From NCBI RefSeq assembly GCF_002863565.1, contig NZ_PGUW01000015.1, positions 62,001 to 126,000 on the forward strand: a stretch of 64,000 nucleotides of DNA, in the 5' to 3' direction. This document shows, in pieces, positions 62,273 through 64,000 of this stretch (positions are counted from its first letter, which is position 1; the number at the start of each line of letters is the position of its first letter). This stretch comes from Bacillus sp. V5-8f. GTDB lineage: Bacteria; Bacillota; Bacilli; Bacillales; DSM-1321. A program made the position numbers and the translations under genes. The notes below the pieces were generated by a model. That model was not told the origin of the DNA, did no database searches, and worked only from the letters and a program-made list of their open reading frames with translations.

Positions 62273-63490
62273 ATGATTTATAAAAAACAACGACATCTTT
62301 TTACATCAGAATCGGTTACGGAAGGCCATCCTGATAAAATGTGTGATCAAATATCTGACGCTGTATTAGATGCTATTTTTGAAAAAGACCGAAATGCTCG
62401 TGTTGCTTGTGAATGTTCAGTTAGTTCTGATCTAGTTGTTTTAGCTGGTGAGATTACAGCAAACTGTGAAGTTGATTTCGTGAAAATAGTGAGAGAAACT
62501 ATTCGAAATATCGGTTATACAAACCCCGAATATGGGTTTGATGCTGAAACATGCAAGATTTTAATAGCACTGAATAAACAATCTCCTGATATAGCCCAAG
62601 GTGTTAATCAAGCGCTGGAAGCCCGTGAAGGACTAATAAATGAAGATGAGATAGAAGCAATTGGTGCAGGAGACCAGGGATTAATGTTTGGTTTTGCTTG
62701 CAATGAAACCCAGGAGTTAATGCCGTTGTCAATATCGCTGTCAAATAAACTTGTCAGACGTCTAACAGAAGTGCGGAAAAAAGGGATCATTCCTTACTTA
62801 CGTCCAGACGGAAAGGCTCAGGTGACTGTAGAATACGATGGAGCAAAGCCTGTTCGGATTGACACAGTTGTGATCTCTACACAGCATGGTCCGGAAGCAG
62901 AGTTAGATCAAATTAAACAAGATTTGCATAAATATGTTATTTCTCATGTGATCCCAGCGGAACTGATTGATGAAAATACTAAGTATTTCATTAATCCGAC
63001 TGGCCGTTTCGTGACAGGGGGACCAAAGGGGGATGCGGGCTTAACAGGCCGTAAAATTATTGTTGATACGTATGGAGGATTTTCACGGCATGGGGGAGGA
63101 GCTTTTTCAGGAAAAGATCCAACCAAGGTTGACCGTTCTGCAGCTTATGCCGCACGTTATGTTGCAAAAAATATCGTGGCAGCAGGCCTTGCGGAAAAAT
63201 GTGAAATCCAGCTGGCATACTCCATTGGAGTGGCTACTCCAGTGTCAATAGCAGTTGAAACTTTTGGGACTGGCACATTGGAAGAAAGAGAGATTGTTCA
63301 ACTAATAAGAAAGAGCTTTGACCTTCGTCCTGCCGGTATTATTAAGATGTTAAATCTCCGGCAGCCCATTTATTTTCAAACTGCTTCCTACGGGCACTTT
63401 GGCAGAACGGATATCCAATTGCCTTGGGAAAATACGGATAAAGCAGAGTTGCTGAAAAAAGAAGCAGAAAAAATATCTAAACAGGGATGA
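62273..63490 (+). CDS. metK: S-adenosylmethionine synthetase
   Basis: It makes SAM from ATP and methionine. The 405-residue product is family-length with all signatures: [20 protein letters not shown], the hexapeptide GAGDQG, the P-loop-like [19 protein letters not shown], and [11 protein letters not shown]. It is a complete and probably active copy, but it carries differences from the usual Bacillus MetK (for example [18 protein letters not shown]), so it may be a second, cluster-specific enzyme. Its position beside an aminopropyltransferase and mtn genes suits SAM supply for polyamine-type synthesis. Confidence 0.95.
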   Translation: MIYKKQRHLFTSESVTEGHPDKMCDQISDAVLDAIFEKDRNARVACECSVSSDLVVLAGEITANCEVDFVKIVRETIRNIGYTNPEYGFDAETCKILIALNKQSPDIAQGVNQALEAREGLINEDEIEAIGAGDQGLMFGFACNETQELMPLSISLSNKLVRRLTEVRKKGIIPYLRPDGKAQVTVEYDGAKPVRIDTVVISTQHGPEAELDQIKQDLHKYVISHVIPAELIDENTKYFINPTGRFVTGGPKGDAGLTGRKIIVDTYGGFSRHGGGAFSGKDPTKVDRSAAYAARYVAKNIVAAGLAEKCEIQLAYSIGVATPVSIAVETFGTGTLEEREIVQLIRKSFDLRPAGIIKMLNLRQPIYFQTASYGHFGRTDIQLPWENTDKAELLKKEAEKISKQG

Positions 63491-63642
63491 TACTACAAGA
63501 GCTTAGCTCATATCCAAATCAATAAGACGACTGGGGGAGAAGCCGTTCCACTAGATGTTTAATAGCATTAGTAGAAGATAATTTAAACTTCCCCGATACT
63601 AGCGATAATCGGAAAGAAAATATGACAAAAAGGGAGATGTAT

Positions 63643-64000
63643 ATGAGCAAGTACAGATATTCGAAGGTTTCAGGGGACGCTTCAATAAGGGAATATATCA
63701 GCCTTGAAGAAGACATTGACGGGGAATATACGATTGTAAGTAAATTGAACACTCCGCTCCATAAAATTGCCATCGTTGAACAGGAAGGCAATCTACTGGT
63801 ATACAGTGGCGGGTACGTGATGTTTAGTACAACAGATGATGAGGACAGATACTCAGAAGCTATGGTACACATTGCGATGGCTGCCGCAGCTAAGCGGAAG
63901 CGTGTTCTCATCATTGGCGGCGGTGGAGGAATCACGACCCGGGAGGCACTTCGTTATTCTGATGTAAGGAAAATCACTACTTTAGACCTTGATGAAGTGA
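63643..64000 (+). CDS. Spermidine-synthase-like aminopropyltransferase, N-terminal part (runs off the window)
   Basis: The 119 visible residues match the polyamine synthase fold: an N-terminal beta domain, GGYVMFSTTDDEDRYSEAMV (family GxxQxTxxDExxYxE-like), then the Rossmann start VLIIGGGGGITTREALRY and LDLDEV, which would bind decarboxylated SAM. The central Q is replaced (VMFSTTDDED), so substrate use may deviate. ATG 63643 has AAAGGGAG 6-7 bases upstream. It follows metK by 152 bases on the same strand and would release methylthioadenosine for the mtn pathway. Confidence 0.82.
   Translation, partial: MSKYRYSKVSGDASIREYISLEEDIDGEYTIVSKLNTPLHKIAIVEQEGNLLVYSGGYVMFSTTDDEDRYSEAMVHIAMAAAAKRKRVLIIGGGGGITTREALRYSDVRKITTLDLDEV

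Noticed and set aside
63519-63935. 138-codon minus-strand frame
   Set aside because: It is the antisense shadow of the spermidine-synthase-like gene.
1-64000. tRNA, rRNA or CRISPR features
   Set aside because: None was noticed in a reading by eye; a covariance search was not possible.

Overview
The window is AT-rich DNA with strong GGAGG-type ribosome sites, ATG/GTG/TTG starts, intrinsic terminators after most operons, and Bacillus-type genes: rsbR paralogues, iseA, ykvS, yhfK, YjcZ-like spore protein, mtnWXBD, Zur-type rpmEB/rpsN. It is best read as a chromosomal segment of a spore-forming member of the Bacillaceae. No rRNA, tRNA, CRISPR array or intact transposase was seen. Small pseudogenes and gene fragments are frequent, so this is a decaying accessory-rich stretch.

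Layout. 0-5.2 kb: tail of a CocE/NonD hydrolase, a secreted alkaline phosphatase behind PhoP-like boxes, and a polyphosphate kinase gene with two lesions. 5.3-11.9 kb: a 1421-residue P-type ATPase with a degenerate extra N-terminal half, flanked by small membrane or helical proteins. 11.9-17.5 kb: fragments of a chemotaxis receptor and a DnaB/DnaD-like protein, then nrdHIEF-dut. 18-23.4 kb: acetyltransferase, GGDEF sensor, zinc-independent ribosomal proteins L31 and S14 behind three Zur-like palindromes, and a DsbA/FrnE-like thiol oxidoreductase whose first active-site Cys codon is TGA and is followed by a SECIS-like hairpin. 23.8-29 kb: small spore-type proteins, a DUF2187 protein, an aldehyde dehydrogenase and gene fragments. 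29.4-43.2 kb: three RsbR-type stressosome paralogues plus a hybrid histidine kinase carrying an RsbR-like N-terminal domain, mixed with an MFS pump, a YibE/YibF pair, a ZIP metal transporter behind an MntR-like operator, and an SDR enzyme. 43.4-54 kb: a Fur-controlled siderophore uptake operon with a FhuF-like reductase, a rhodanese, an IseA-type autolysin inhibitor and a wrecked ydjC gene. 55-64 kb: the methionine salvage pathway as two divergent operons (mtnEWXBD and mtnKA), then a MITE-like element, metK and a spermidine-synthase-like gene cut by the window end.

How it fits together. The right end is a coherent methyl-cycle unit: MetK makes S-adenosylmethionine, an aminopropyltransferase releases methylthioadenosine, and the Mtn enzymes return the methylthio group to methionine. 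Both mtn leaders are too short for a SAM riboswitch. Three mtn genes (mtnE, mtnB, mtnA) appear to start at ATT or ATA codons behind good ribosome sites. Metal control is another theme, with visible Zur-, MntR- and Fur-like sites.

The points most worth following up are the TGA-for-Cys oxidoreductase with its hairpin, the near-cognate mtn start codons, and the stressosome cluster. That cluster includes a paralogue lacking both phosphorylatable threonines and an RsbR/kinase/receiver fusion.
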